In this document: one piece after another, positions 32,873 through 42,370 of the stretch | Layout: each line of letters begins with the position of its first letter | Numbering within the stretch: position 1 is the stretch's first letter | Assembly: GCF_014268275.3 (NCBI RefSeq) | Contig: NZ_CP077084.1 | Coordinates: forward strand, 5,332,001 to 5,396,000 | DNA length: 64,000 bases | Reading direction: 5' to 3' | DNA from: Pseudomonas tritici | Lineage (GTDB): Bacteria > Pseudomonadota > Gammaproteobacteria > Pseudomonadales > Pseudomonadaceae | Program-made: the position numbers and the translations under genes | The notes under the pieces: generated by a model | Databases searched by the model: none | The model's input: the letters and a program-made list of their open reading frames with translations, nothing else | Told to the model about the DNA's origin: nothing

Positions 32873-35370
32873 ATCATCAACCCCAGGGTCTTGGCCTTGG
32901 CCACCGCTTGCGTACGCCGCTCCACGCCGAGTTTGCTGTGGATGCGCCGCGCGTGGGTCTTGACGGTGTGCAGGGAGATAAACAGGCGGTCGGCGATTTC
33001 CAGGTTGGAGTTACCCAGGGCGATCAACTGCAGCACTTCCAGCTCGCGCTGGCTGAGTGGGTTCTCGACCGCTCCTGACGTTGAGGCTTGGGGCTCCATG
33101 CCCAGCTCGCTCAACAACCCCGGCGAGCGCAGCCGCAGCTCGCGAATCGCCTGCTGCACCTGGCAACGCTCCGCCAGCTCCAGCCCGGTTTGCAGCGAAC
33201 GGCGCGCCAGTGAGGCGTCGCCGACTTGCCAAGCCACTTCGCCGAGCACCAAGTGCAGCTCGGTCTCCAGGCAGAGCATGCCGCGTTGGTGGGCGATGCC
33301 CAGCAAGGCCGTAAGCCGCGCTACGGGTTGCTCGGCACAGCCCAGTTTCACTTCCGCCAGTACCAGCAGGTATTCCAGACGCGGGATCAGTTCCAGGGTG
33401 GCCGGCGGCGCCTGCTTGGCCTCGGGCCCACGGAAATGGCGCAGTACGCGGCGCACTGCTTCTACGGTCAGGTCGGCGCGCCCCTGTTGCAACCAGAAAT
33501 GCCCGCTGACCAACAGCAGCACCGCGCGATACACCCTGTCGGGCACCTGGCGTTGTTGCATCAGCCGTTCGGCTTCGCGCAGTTGGTCAAAGGCTTGGGC
33601 GTAGTCGCCACGATTGGCCGCCATCAGCGCCAAGCCGAGAAACCCGTAGAGCACGCGCTTGTCCTGGCTGTGCAGGCACACCTTCAAGCCTGTTTCGAAG
33701 CATTCGACCGCCAGGCTGTCTTGCCCCTGGCGCAACGCCAGATGCCCGCGCCGCAGGGCAATGCGCCCGACCAAGGGCCCGGCCTTGAGCCGCTGCTTGA
33801 GTAACATCGCCTGCACATTTTCCAGCAGGCTTTGCGCCCGATACGGCGCGCCGCGCTGCTCCAGCAATTGCGCGTGATCCAGTTCGAGCAAGGCCTCGAG
33901 CAGCAACGAACCATGGGCCCGGGCCAGGCACAACGCTTCACGGCTCAGGCTCTGGGCCACGTCCAACTCGCCACGCAGCAAGGCTTGCTGGGTCAGGCCC
34001 GACAAGCACATCAGCCGCGACGTCCAGGCACTGTCGGGCAAGGCTTGCAGCGCCTCCAGGAAATGTTCGCGAGAGCGCTCTGCATCGCCGCCCAAATGCA
34101 GCAGCCAGCCCCATTGCGCCTGCCAGCGCGCCAGCAGGTAGCGTTGTTGCGCCGCCGTCGGTTGCGGGGCGAACCGCGCAAGCTGGTCGATGCATTGCGC
34201 GGCCCTGTCGAAACGCCCGGCGAACAGCAATGCCGCCGTCACCAGCCCGACCAGTTGCGCCGAGCCGAGCATCAATTCATCGCCATGCTGCTCGTGCAAG
34301 CTCAACAGCAACACCGCGTTCTGCTGGCGGAACAGGTCCTCGAAACTGAAGTACTGCAACAGGCTCACCGCGACTTCATATTCTTCGGCCAGCAAGGCGT
34401 GCTCAAATGCCGCCTGCCAGTCCTGTTCGGCGGTGAACCATTGGCAGGCGCGCCGGTGCCAGGAGCGCTTGGCCGGCCAGGGCTCATCACGCATCAGCTG
34501 TGCCAGCGGCGGGAAAACCTGTAGCCAATCCGTGTCTTCCCAAGGCTGGATAAACGCGCCGAGGGCCTGCAAGTCCCGCAGGTATTGGACGCCGTCGCCA
34601 AAGCCGAACAGGTGCTCGCACAACCCCGTATTAAAGCGCGGCAGATGGGCCAACACGCGCCAGGCTTCGGCCAGCTCGGCCGGCAAGGTGCTGAACAGCT
34701 CGTGTTGCAAATAGTCGAGCAAGGTTTTGTCCGGGTGACCATCGCCGAGCAGCGCGATGCGCACACCGGCGCACCAGCCGGCGCTGAACTGCAACACACG
34801 GTCGACGGACTGCCCTGGCGCATGGCTGAGCAGTTGCTTGATTTCCTCAGGATCAAACGCCAACTCGGCGCCACACTCCAGCAACTCATCGTCGAGCAAC
34901 AGCCGTGGCCAATTGCACGCCGGACGGCGCCGCGCCCCAAGCCACCAGCTCAACGCCGGGCTGCTGGCAGTGAGCAGGCGGTCGAGCAAGGCGTCGGTGT
35001 CGGGCGCGGGTAAGCGGCAGAAGTCATCGAGGAACACCCACGCCGAGGTGTGCCAGCGGCCAAGGTCCAGCAGCAACGTGGCTTCATCGGTGAATGGCAA
35101 GCCGAGGCTTTGTGCCAGGCGCAGGCACAGATCGAGAGGGCTGAGGGCAACACCATTGAGCGGCAACCAGTACACCTGGCAATCCTGGGGTGCCTGCAAT
35201 GCGCACTCGGCGAGCAACGCACTTTTGCCACTGCCACCCGGCGCGCACAACAGCTTCACCCTGACCTGCGCCGCCAGCAAAGGCACCGCCAAGCGCGGGC
35301 GCAGCAGATGGTGGGCGGACAGCCGAGGCATGAATCCAGGACGGTCCAGGCAGCGTGTCATGGCGGTCAT
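32869..35370 (-). CDS. Large LuxR-family (MalT/AlkS-like) ATP-dependent regulator
   Basis: 833 residues. Walker [17 protein letters not shown] near residue 42, a winged-helix region, then a long TPR-like helical array (repeated leucine/alanine pattern 340-740). The C-terminal LuxR HTH is [20 protein letters not shown] with [20 protein letters not shown]. Such signal-transduction ATPases bind a small inducer. It lies 240 bases upstream of, and on the same strand as, no operon of its own. The nearest genes, the DUF1329/DUF1302 pair, are on the same strand upstream, so they are candidate targets. RBS AGGA before ATG 35370. Confidence 0.93.
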   Translation of the reverse strand: MTAMTRCLDRPGFMPRLSAHHLLRPRLAVPLLAAQVRVKLLCAPGGSGKSALLAECALQAPQDCQVYWLPLNGVALSPLDLCLRLAQSLGLPFTDEATLLLDLGRWHTSAWVFLDDFCRLPAPDTDALLDRLLTASSPALSWWLGARRRPACNWPRLLLDDELLECGAELAFDPEEIKQLLSHAPGQSVDRVLQFSAGWCAGVRIALLGDGHPDKTLLDYLQHELFSTLPAELAEAWRVLAHLPRFNTGLCEHLFGFGDGVQYLRDLQALGAFIQPWEDTDWLQVFPPLAQLMRDEPWPAKRSWHRRACQWFTAEQDWQAAFEHALLAEEYEVAVSLLQYFSFEDLFRQQNAVLLLSLHEQHGDELMLGSAQLVGLVTAALLFAGRFDRAAQCIDQLARFAPQPTAAQQRYLLARWQAQWGWLLHLGGDAERSREHFLEALQALPDSAWTSRLMCLSGLTQQALLRGELDVAQSLSREALCLARAHGSLLLEALLELDHAQLLEQRGAPYRAQSLLENVQAMLLKQRLKAGPLVGRIALRRGHLALRQGQDSLAVECFETGLKVCLHSQDKRVLYGFLGLALMAANRGDYAQAFDQLREAERLMQQRQVPDRVYRAVLLLVSGHFWLQQGRADLTVEAVRRVLRHFRGPEAKQAPPATLELIPRLEYLLVLAEVKLGCAEQPVARLTALLGIAHQRGMLCLETELHLVLGEVAWQVGDASLARRSLQTGLELAERCQVQQAIRELRLRSPGLLSELGMEPQASTSGAVENPLSQRELEVLQLIALGNSNLEIADRLFISLHTVKTHARRIHSKLGVERRTQAVAKAKTLGLMI

Positions 35371-35494
35371 TGCTGCATCCTGCGTTTTTATTGTTATGCA
35401 ACGTGGCGACTACCCTAGTCCTGTGGTCGGCGGTTGTTGAAGAAGTATTCAGCGGGGTGATTGAAGGGCATAAAATTCAAGGCATACACAAACC

Positions 35495-35590
35495 AATGTG
35501 GGAGCGGGCTTGCTCGCGAATGCGGTGGATCAGTCTAAGAATCCAGTGACTGACACTCCGCATTCGCGAGCAAGCCCGCTCCCACATTTG
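35495..35590. repeat. REP palindrome pair
   Basis: AATGTGGGAGCGGGCTTGCTCGCGAATGCGG and its reverse complement surround a 35-base centre between the LuxR gene and the 3' end of the DUF1329 gene. Both arms contain an intact copy of the sequence into which the IS110 element inserted at 26703. Confidence 0.9.
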
Positions 35591-35610
35591 GATTATGTTT
35601 CAAATGGAGA

Positions 35611-36969
35611 TCAGCGAACCCCCTCTGCCCTCAACGCCGCCGGCGTGTAATCCGCCGCCTTGGCATTGAACCCAAACACAAAACTGCTCTTCTCCTCGTT
35701 CTTCATCCCCAAGGCGATGTAGCGCCCGGCGATGATGTCGTACAGCGTCTCCACCGTGTAGGCGGGCACCTGGTGGTTGTAGTAGAACTGCGCATGCCCC
35801 TCGGCAACCCGCCACAGTTGGCCACGGCCGTCGTAGTGATCCACCAGTGCCACCTGCCAGCTGTCTTCGTCGATGTACATGTGGCGCTTGGCGTAGATGT
35901 GCCGCTCGCTCGGCTTGACCGTGCCAACCACTTCCCACACGCGGTGCAGCTCATAGCGGGTCAGGTCCTGGTTGATGTGGCCGGCCTTGATGATGTCGTC
36001 GTACTTGAGCGTCGGCTGGTCCAGCTTGTAGCTGTTGTAGGGGATGTACATCTCCTTCTTGCCCACCAGCTTCCAGTCATAACGGTCAGGCGCGCCGGAG
36101 AACATATCGAAGTTATCCGTGGTGCGCAGCCCATCGGATGCAGTACCCGGACCGTCATACGACACCTGCGGCGCACGGCGCACGCGGCGCTGGCCGGCGT
36201 TGTAGATCCAGGCCAGGCGCGGCTCCTTCACCTGGTCGAGGGTTTCGTGTACCAACAGCACGTTGCCCGCCAGCCGCGCCGGCGCCGTCACCGATTGCTT
36301 GAAAAAGCTCAGCACGTTGGCGGCCTTGGCCTGGTCCATGTCCGGGATCGCTTGCGGCACCGCCACTTCTTCTTCGAAGCGGATCGGCGTGTACCCGCCG
36401 TTGGTCTGCGGGGTGGCCTGGGTGATGATGCGGCGCAGGTTGCCACCGTGGTATCGGGTGATGTGGTTCCACAGCACTTCCACGCCATTCTTCGGAATCG
36501 GGAACGCGTAGTAGCGGTTGCCGGTGAAATTTTCCAGGCCATTACCGTCGTTGATGGCCTTGACGTTCAGCGCGCTGCGCTTGATCGACTCGTAGATCTC
36601 CGGCGGCAGATTGACCGTGCGGTGGCTTGGATACACCGGAATTTTATAGGTCTCGGGATAGCGCTTGAACATCGCTACCTGGCCGTCAGACAGCTTGTCT
36701 TTATATGTGTCGACGGTGGCGGCGGTGATCACGAACAATGGTTTTTCACTGGCGAACGGGTCGGCGAGGAAGCCCTTGCTGTCCACCGCACCGGCGTTTT
36801 TGGGAATGCCGCCAGTCCAGGCCGGGATCGAGCCATCGGCGTTGCCGGCTTTTTCGGCGCCCACCGGGGTCAGGGTGGTGCCCAGCTTGGCCGCCTCGTC
36901 CGGCGACACCGCCGCCATCACGTTGGCGGCCAACAGGCTGAGGGCCATTACCGCAATTATCTTACGCAT
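35611..36969 (-). CDS. DUF1329 domain protein, LolA/LppX-like exported factor
   Basis: 452 residues. Signal peptide MRKIIAVMALSLLAANVMA, then VSPDEAAKLGTTLTPVGAEK and SIPAWTGGIP, typical DUF1329 start. NRYYAFPIPKNGVEVLWNH and RMYIDEDSW-like HMYIDEDSWQVALVDHYDGRGQLWR support the family. DUF1329 proteins pair with DUF1302 outer-membrane proteins and are thought to help move lipids or hydrophobic compounds across the envelope. The gene is 26 bases downstream of its DUF1302 partner. Confidence 0.92.
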   Translation of the reverse strand: MRKIIAVMALSLLAANVMAAVSPDEAAKLGTTLTPVGAEKAGNADGSIPAWTGGIPKNAGAVDSKGFLADPFASEKPLFVITAATVDTYKDKLSDGQVAMFKRYPETYKIPVYPSHRTVNLPPEIYESIKRSALNVKAINDGNGLENFTGNRYYAFPIPKNGVEVLWNHITRYHGGNLRRIITQATPQTNGGYTPIRFEEEVAVPQAIPDMDQAKAANVLSFFKQSVTAPARLAGNVLLVHETLDQVKEPRLAWIYNAGQRRVRRAPQVSYDGPGTASDGLRTTDNFDMFSGAPDRYDWKLVGKKEMYIPYNSYKLDQPTLKYDDIIKAGHINQDLTRYELHRVWEVVGTVKPSERHIYAKRHMYIDEDSWQVALVDHYDGRGQLWRVAEGHAQFYYNHQVPAYTVETLYDIIAGRYIALGMKNEEKSSFVFGFNAKAADYTPAALRAEGVR

Positions 36970-36995
36970 AGAGTCTTGTCCTTCTTTAAGCCAAA

Positions 36996-38786
36996 TCAGA
37001 AGTTCACGCCGAAGCTGAGGGCGAGGAAGTCGCGGTCGGTCAGGGTGTTGTAGTCGCCACCAAAGAAGTCGGTGTAGCTGAGGCTGGCGGTGTAGGTGTT
37101 GCGGTAGTCCGCATCGACCCCCGCACTGATCGCCTTGGCGCCTTTGTTGAACAGGCCGTTGGGGCCGTAGCCGGCGACGTCATGGGACCAGGACAGGTTG
37201 GGCTTGAGGTTGATCCCGGCGATCACGTTGTTGTAGTCAAGGATCGCTCGCGCGCGGTAACCCCAGGAGGTGGACGTGACAAAGCCATCGGTGTCGCCTT
37301 CGAAACCATAAGCGCCGTACACCGAGTCGCGGCCGTAACGCAGTTTGGATTTATCCTCTAGGCCCCCGACGTGCACGATGGCCGCTTCGCCCACCAGCGT
37401 CAGGCGTTCAGCGCCGAGTACCTGGTCGAAAAATTGGGTCATGCTGCTTTGGATCTGGGTGATTTCCTTGCGGCGGTAGCCTTTGTTGTCAGAACCGAAG
37501 TTGCTGCGGATAGGTGAGGCGAGCTGGCCTGCGACGGGGTTGATCAGGGCCAGGGTCAGGTCGGTGGTATTGAGTTGCACCGGAGCATTTGGGCGGTAGC
37601 TGATCTCTCCGGTCCACGCCGTGCCGGTGGGCAAGGTGGTGGAAAAACTGGCCCCGAACAGGCGAATATCTTCCGGGTAGTCGAGGTAGTACTGGCCGCG
37701 GCCGAGCATCAGGCTCTGCACCAGGCCCGCACCGGAGCCCGGCGCAATGGCGTTGGCGGTGCCGGAGATCGCGCCGAGTGTCGCCAAGTTGGTGTTGTTG
37801 GTGATGGTGCCCACGATCGGTGAACGGCTGTGGTAGTTCATGAAGTACAGGCCGTACTCGGTGTCATCCCCCAGCCAACGCAAGGCCGTACCGAACTGGC
37901 CGGAATCCCGCGCATCGCGGTCACCGGCGCGACGTACGATCACGCCTTCATTGGTCGCGCCAAACCCTTGGCCGAACGCCGCCGCCACAGGTTGCAACGG
38001 CCTGATCGCCGGGTTCCCGACGGTGTAGTTGTTGGTGCAACCATCCGCCGCCACATCGCTGCCAAAAAAAGTGCCGCAGTTATCCAGCACCGTCTGGTCC
38101 CATTCCAGCTGGTAGAACCCTTCTACGGTCAGTTGGCTGGTCAGGCTTTGTGAAGCGAACAGCATGTTGACCGGGATCAGCCCTTCCTTGATCTCGGCAC
38201 CCGGGCGACGGAAGGCAGACACGTCAATAGGGTTGATGCTGTTGATGGAGTTGCCGATGAAAGTACTTTCACCCCAGCTCACCACTTGCTTACCCGCGCG
38301 CACGGTGCCCGGCAGATCGCCCAGTGAGTAGTTGTGATAAACGAAGGCATCGAGGATCTGCGCACCGCTGGACTTGGCGCCTTCCTTGCGGTTGTGGTCG
38401 CTGATCTGCTTGAACTCGCGATCTTCGTCCTTGAGTTCGAAGTCGTACCAGTATTTGCCACGGACAAACACGCCCGTGTCGCCGTACTTCAATTCAAGGT
38501 CGTGCAGGCCTTTGAAGATTTTCGAGAAGGTCTCGCCCTTCTTGAAGTTCAGGCGCCCGTCATCCCCGGTGGAAGCCTGGCCGGTGCCGCCATTGACGGT
38601 GCCCACCAGTTTTTTGTCCGCATCGCGCATGCCCCAACTCGCGCCCACCGACAGCGAGGAATCGAATTGCCCTTCGATCTCGCCAATGTTGAATGAAACA
38701 GCCTGTGCCTGCGCACAGCAACCCAACGCAACCGCAGCGGCCAGCGCCTGTGGCCTGAAGATGGCGCGCATTGTTGTTCTTGTCAT
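36996..38786 (-). CDS. DUF1302 outer-membrane protein
   Basis: 596 residues from ATG 38786 (an alternative is ATG 38771). Signal peptide ...ALAAAVALGCCAQAQA, then FNIGEIEGQFDSSLSVGASWG. Aromatic-ended beta strands recur to the C-terminal FLALSFGVNF, ending in Phe as outer-membrane barrels do. Two cysteines in LDNCGTFFGSDVAADGC probably form a loop disulfide. First gene of the DUF1302-DUF1329 pair. The in-frame extension upstream (to 39002) lacks coding character. Confidence 0.92.
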   Translation of the reverse strand: MTRTTMRAIFRPQALAAAVALGCCAQAQAVSFNIGEIEGQFDSSLSVGASWGMRDADKKLVGTVNGGTGQASTGDDGRLNFKKGETFSKIFKGLHDLELKYGDTGVFVRGKYWYDFELKDEDREFKQISDHNRKEGAKSSGAQILDAFVYHNYSLGDLPGTVRAGKQVVSWGESTFIGNSINSINPIDVSAFRRPGAEIKEGLIPVNMLFASQSLTSQLTVEGFYQLEWDQTVLDNCGTFFGSDVAADGCTNNYTVGNPAIRPLQPVAAAFGQGFGATNEGVIVRRAGDRDARDSGQFGTALRWLGDDTEYGLYFMNYHSRSPIVGTITNNTNLATLGAISGTANAIAPGSGAGLVQSLMLGRGQYYLDYPEDIRLFGASFSTTLPTGTAWTGEISYRPNAPVQLNTTDLTLALINPVAGQLASPIRSNFGSDNKGYRRKEITQIQSSMTQFFDQVLGAERLTLVGEAAIVHVGGLEDKSKLRYGRDSVYGAYGFEGDTDGFVTSTSWGYRARAILDYNNVIAGINLKPNLSWSHDVAGYGPNGLFNKGAKAISAGVDADYRNTYTASLSYTDFFGGDYNTLTDRDFLALSFGVNF

Positions 38787-39033
38787 GCGTCTTCCCCGGT
38801 GAGTGACAGAAGGCCCCACCCTACTGCCGCCCATCAGGAGGGATAAGCGCACCAAGGAGGGATTCGTGTTGTCGCTCGAAAGGATTACCGGGCGCTCTGG
38901 CGTGGGTCTGCGCGCGGGCATGCACCGTGTGGATGGCGGGTTATCAGGAAGATGGATGGAGCACGTTAGAACTGTTGCTGATTCAGCAACAGTCCTTGTC
39001 ATGAATCGGCATTACTCATTTTGTTACTAACGG

Positions 39034-39040
39034 CTATTCT
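39034..39040 (+). promoter_or_regulatory. RpoS-like -10 element of the candidate small RNA
   Basis: CTATTCT, close to the sigma-S/sigma-70 CTATACT consensus, is preceded by TAACGG and followed 6-8 bases later by the first base of the structured RNA. No good -35 box is seen, which is normal for RpoS promoters. Confidence 0.45.
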
Positions 39041-39046
39041 TGCCGG

Positions 39047-39206
39047 GCTTTCAGGGCAAACGGCCCGCTTCCCCGACCGGAAGAAAAGCGAGATTTAAAT
39101 GGATTGATGACTGTTTTCAATCCGTTACCGGTGTTCACTGACGTTGATTTGTCGCTCCTTGATCCAACGTCTTACTTCGGCCGCTGCCTATGCAGCGGCC
39201 TTTTTT
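39047..39206 (+). ncRNA. Candidate Hfq-type small RNA (RgsA/P16-like)
   Basis: About 160 nt without an ORF but with four clean hairpins: CTTCC/GGAAG (39068-39083), GGATTGA/TCAATCC (39101-39123), ACGTTG/CAACGT (39141-39170) and the terminator GGCCGCTGC/GCAGCGGCC with TTTTTT (39179-39206). A-rich AAGAAAAG between stems 1 and 2 suits Hfq. The RpoS-like -10 fits RgsA, an RpoS-dependent Pseudomonas sRNA. That identity is from memory and unverified; another sRNA family is possible. Confidence 0.62.
39179..39206 (+). terminator. Rho-independent terminator of the candidate small RNA
   Basis: GGCCGCTGC (39179-39187) and GCAGCGGCC (39192-39200) followed by six T's. Confidence 0.9.
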
Positions 39207-39220
39207 ATGCCTTGAATAAA

Positions 39221-39243
39221 ACGGGGCGCCATCAGCGCCCCGT
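39221..39243 (-). terminator. Rho-independent terminator of the SDR gene
   Basis: ACGGGGCGC and GCGCCCCGT with a five-base loop, about 27 bases past the SDR stop on the minus strand, followed on that strand by TTTTATTC. Confidence 0.82.
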
Positions 39244-39269
39244 AGGATTCACTCTTTTTCAAGCAACGA

Positions 39270-40181
39270 TCACAGGCTGTATTTCTGCAGATTGGCCATC
39301 ATCTCCTTCAACGCCTCGATATTGTCCTTGGGGTGGGCCGCACCGTCGAAGTCGCAGATCTGCTGCCAGTGTGCGGCCACATCGTCGGGCGAGAAGCCGG
39401 CTTCAGGGTCAAAGCCCACGCCCAAGCTGCGTTCCCAGCGGGTCTTGCCGATCCAGCCGCCGCCTACTTCAAACAGCCCCGAGGTTTCCTGACACGCCTC
39501 ACTGCCCAGGTACACCACCAGCGGGCTGACCAGCTCCGGCTTGAGGCGCTCGAACACTTGCGGTGGGATCAAGCCTTCGGTCATGCGCGTGCCGCCGGTG
39601 GGGGCAATGGCGTTCACCAGAATGTTGTTCTTGCGCCCTTCCAGCGCCAGCGTGCGGGTCAGCCCATAGAGGCCAAGCTTGGCCATGCCGTAGTTGGACT
39701 GGCCGAAGTTGCCATAGATGCCCGAGGTGGACGCAGTGAAAATCACCCGGCCGTAAGCTTGCTCACGCAGATGGGGCCAGGCAGCGCGGGTGACTTTGTA
39801 GGCGCCTTCGACATGCACCCGGTAAACCAGGTCCCAATCGCTGTCGTCCATTTTGTGGAAAGTCTTGTCACGCAGAATACCAGCGTTATTGACCACCACA
39901 TCGATACGGCCGAAGGCATCGAGGGCGTTCTGCACGATCTTGTCACCGTCGGTGACAGAGTCATGGTTGGCCTCGGCAATACCGCCCGCTTCACGAATCT
40001 CGGCCACGACCCGGTCGGCGGCCGAGGCATTCGCGCCTTCACCCTGGGTAGAACCACCGAGATCGTTGACCACCACTTTCGCGCCATGTTTAGCGAACAA
40101 CAGCGCATGGGCCCGGCCCAATCCGCCGCCGGCACCGGTGACGATCACGACCTTATCCTGGAACTGCACTGACTCACTCAT
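39270..40181 (-). CDS. Short-chain dehydrogenase (MFE-2-type 3-hydroxyacyl-CoA dehydrogenase-like)
   Basis: 303 residues from ATG 40181. Rossmann motif VTGAGGGLGRAHALLFA, VNDLGGSTQGEG (the variant seen in the hydroxyacyl-CoA dehydrogenase part of multifunctional enzyme 2), NNAGILRDKTFHKM and the catalytic S-YxxxK in SNYGMAKLG. Its ~50-residue C-terminal extension (FDPEAGFSPDDVAAHWQQI) also matches that group. It probably acts in beta-oxidation of an unusual acyl or sterol-like chain (inference). Confidence 0.9.
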   Translation of the reverse strand: MSESVQFQDKVVIVTGAGGGLGRAHALLFAKHGAKVVVNDLGGSTQGEGANASAADRVVAEIREAGGIAEANHDSVTDGDKIVQNALDAFGRIDVVVNNAGILRDKTFHKMDDSDWDLVYRVHVEGAYKVTRAAWPHLREQAYGRVIFTASTSGIYGNFGQSNYGMAKLGLYGLTRTLALEGRKNNILVNAIAPTGGTRMTEGLIPPQVFERLKPELVSPLVVYLGSEACQETSGLFEVGGGWIGKTRWERSLGVGFDPEAGFSPDDVAAHWQQICDFDGAAHPKDNIEALKEMMANLQKYSL

Positions 40182-40320
40182 ACCGAACTCCAATGGCGAC
40201 AATGGGAATGGGTCGAGTGTCAGGCACGGGGGCTCTGGTCACAATAGATACGGCAGGGGCTGAATGGTGCTCGATAAGGCTGAGGGATGATTGTGATGGA
40301 CTAACGAAAATCTAAATGTG

Positions 40321-40453
40321 TGTAGTGAGCGGGCTTGCCCCGCGCTGGGTGGCGAAGCCGCCCCAATAAAGACACCGCCGAGTTCCAGATAGAACCCATT
40401 TGCCTGGTTTAGGGCCGCTTCGCAGCCCAGCGCGGGGCAAGCCCGCTCACTAC
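40321..40453. repeat. Long inverted repeat of a second REP type
   Basis: TGTAGTGAGCGGGCTTGCCCCGCGCTGGG (from 40321) pairs perfectly with CCCAGCGCGGGGCAAGCCCGCTCACTACA (to 40453). An inner pair GGCGAAGCCGCCC / GGGCCGCTTCGC also forms. It differs from the GTGGGAGC palindromes in its outer arms. A single REP arm of the CTTGCCTGCGAT kind follows at 40481-40500, overlapping the end of the next gene. Confidence 0.85.
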
Positions 40454-40476
40454 AAGTGTTCTTGAGGCTTTAATGG

Positions 40477-41382
40477 CTATCGCAGGCAAGCCAGCTCCCG
40501 CACTGGGCCAGCAATTCGCTCGCGAAACGCCAGGTAGTGCTTGAGCACCTGCACCGGCGCCTCGATCTGCGGATAGTGGCCGATATTGGCCAGCAAGACC
40601 GTGTCGGCGTGGGGCACCAACTCGTGGTAACGCTCCACCATGTGGGCGCCGGAGATCGGGTCTATCTCGCCATCAATCACCCGCAGTGGGACTTCAGCCT
40701 GCTGCATTGCCGCGACCCAACGATCACGCAGGCGCCGACGCTGAGGAATGTAGGCGATGAGCTTGTGCAGGATGCGCGTGCCATCGTGACACTCGATCAG
40801 GCTCCAAAAATCATCCAGGGCGCTTTCGCTGGGGCGGGTATTGGGGCCGAATATCTGGCTGAAGCTGTTCGCCAGGGCATTGCGCCCAAACGCACGGCCG
40901 ATCATCCAGCCCAGGGGGCTGAGCAAGAGCTTTTGTACCAGCGCCGGGCGATGGGTCTCAGGAAACAACCCCCCGTTGAGAAACACACAACTGGCCATCT
41001 GAAAGCGACCTTCATAGTGCCGCGCCAGTAATTCCTGGGCGACGCTGTCGCCGTAGTCATGGGCCAGCACATGCACCGGCTGCTCGACTCGCAGGTGCTC
41101 GAGCAGTGCCTGCTGCAAATCCGCCTGTTCCAGTAGGCAATAACCGTGGTCCAGCGGCTTGGCCGAGTCGCCAAAACCGAGCATGTCGCAGGCGATCACC
41201 AAGTTGCGGTGGGCCAGGGGCTGCCACACGTAGTGCCAGTCCCAACTGGCAGTGGGAAAGCCATGGATCAGCAGCAACGGCTCGCCCTGCCCCGCCACCC
41301 AGTAACGGATGCTGCGGCCGTGGAATTCGAATGTCTGGCTGCGTTTGCGCCAGACACTGAGCGGAATCTCGGCGAGTGGCAT
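40477..41382 (-). CDS. Alpha/beta hydrolase
   Basis: 301 residues. Oxyanion-hole HGFPTASWDW, nucleophile region HVLAHDYGDSVAQ in which the usual Ser of GxSxG is an Asp (D at HDYGDS, as in haloalkane dehalogenases and epoxide hydrolases), acid in VIDGEIDPIS and catalytic His in ANIGHYPQIEAP. The Asp nucleophile suggests dehalogenase or epoxide hydrolase-like chemistry rather than an esterase. It starts inside the stop of the aldolase gene (TGATG overlap), so the two are co-translated. Confidence 0.88.
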   Translation of the reverse strand: MPLAEIPLSVWRKRSQTFEFHGRSIRYWVAGQGEPLLLIHGFPTASWDWHYVWQPLAHRNLVIACDMLGFGDSAKPLDHGYCLLEQADLQQALLEHLRVEQPVHVLAHDYGDSVAQELLARHYEGRFQMASCVFLNGGLFPETHRPALVQKLLLSPLGWMIGRAFGRNALANSFSQIFGPNTRPSESALDDFWSLIECHDGTRILHKLIAYIPQRRRLRDRWVAAMQQAEVPLRVIDGEIDPISGAHMVERYHELVPHADTVLLANIGHYPQIEAPVQVLKHYLAFRERIAGPVRELACLR

Positions 41383-42164
41383 CAGGTTTTATACCCAGGA
41401 TCGACGCGGTCCAACTTGCGCAGCAACGCCGGCCAGGCCAGCGCGCCCCCCATACCTTGTGCGCTCTTTGTGACAGCCGCCACCATTGCCTTGGCACCGA
41501 CGAGTATCTGCGGCCCGATGGCGATCAATTCAGCGCCGCCGCTTTGCGCCAGCACCTGGATATCGCAGGCGCGCTGGAAGGTAAACATCATCAAAAAAGT
41601 GTCGGCGATGGTGCTGCCGCACGTCAGCAGCCCGTGGTTGTGCAGCATCAGGAAATTGTTTTCGCCAAGATCGGCCTGCAAGCGGGCCTTCTCTTCGTGG
41701 TTCAACGCCACCCCTTCGTAGGCGTGATAGGCCAGGCTCGACAGCACGAATAGGGACTGCTGGCTGATCGGCAACACGCCTTGTTTCTGCGCCGCCACCG
41801 CAACACCCGAAGCGGTGTGGGTGTGCAGCACACAGGTCACGTCGTGGCGAACTTCATGGATGGCGCTGTGGATGGTGTAGCCCGCGGGGTTGATCTCGTA
41901 GGGGCTGTCCATCAGCTTGTGGCCGGCCTGATCGACCTTGACCAGGCTCGACGCGGTGATCTCGTCGAACATCAGCCCATAGGGGTTGATCAGGAAATCA
42001 TCGGTCCCCGGCACCTTGGCCGAGATATGCGTAAAGATCAGGTCATCCCAACCATGCAGCGCCACCAAGCGATAACAGGCTGCCAGGTCGACGCGGGTTT
42101 GCCATTCGGCAGCGCTGACCTGATCGTGGACATTCTGTGGCGATAGAACGGGGGCTAGGCTCAC
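41382..42164 (-). CDS. Class II aldolase/adducin family protein
   Basis: 260 residues. Fuculose-phosphate-aldolase fold: LVALHGWDDLIFTHISAKVPG, the metal-binding histidines in VLHTHTASGVAVAA and MLHNHGLLTCG, and YHAYEGVALNHEEKARLQADL. This subgroup is common in Pseudomonas without a proven sugar-phosphate substrate. Translationally coupled to the hydrolase. No promoter was identified in the preceding 200 bases. Confidence 0.9.
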   Translation of the reverse strand: MSLAPVLSPQNVHDQVSAAEWQTRVDLAACYRLVALHGWDDLIFTHISAKVPGTDDFLINPYGLMFDEITASSLVKVDQAGHKLMDSPYEINPAGYTIHSAIHEVRHDVTCVLHTHTASGVAVAAQKQGVLPISQQSLFVLSSLAYHAYEGVALNHEEKARLQADLGENNFLMLHNHGLLTCGSTIADTFLMMFTFQRACDIQVLAQSGGAELIAIGPQILVGAKAMVAAVTKSAQGMGGALAWPALLRKLDRVDPGYKT

Positions 42165-42322
42165 GGTAACGACCTCCTTGGCGTACTTTCTTATTATTTT
42201 TTTGAGTGATGGGGCAGTCTAGCCAGACGTCGTGGGCGCCGTAGTTGCCTTGGCAGCCAGCTTGATGACCGTACGAGTCAGTGTTGAGAATAGTTTAAAT
42301 ACGTGAGTACAACGTCAGAGAA

Positions 42323-42346
42323 GTGCCGCCAATAAAGGGGCGGCAC
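42323..42346 (-). terminator. Weak terminator after the flavodoxin gene
   Basis: GTGCCGCC (42323-42330) and GGCGGCAC (42339-42346) form an 8-bp stem 25 bases past the stop, but the following tail on the minus strand (TTCTCTG) is not a proper T-run. Confidence 0.4.
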
Positions 42347-42370
42347 AGGCATTGGTGCGCGAATGAGCGC

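Noticed and set aside
35773..37053. Long plus-strand open frame opposite the DUF1329 gene
   Set aside because: It is the high-GC antisense of a clear signal-peptide protein and has no family similarity; similar shadows occur opposite hmp (28036-29364) and cyoB (22388-23254).
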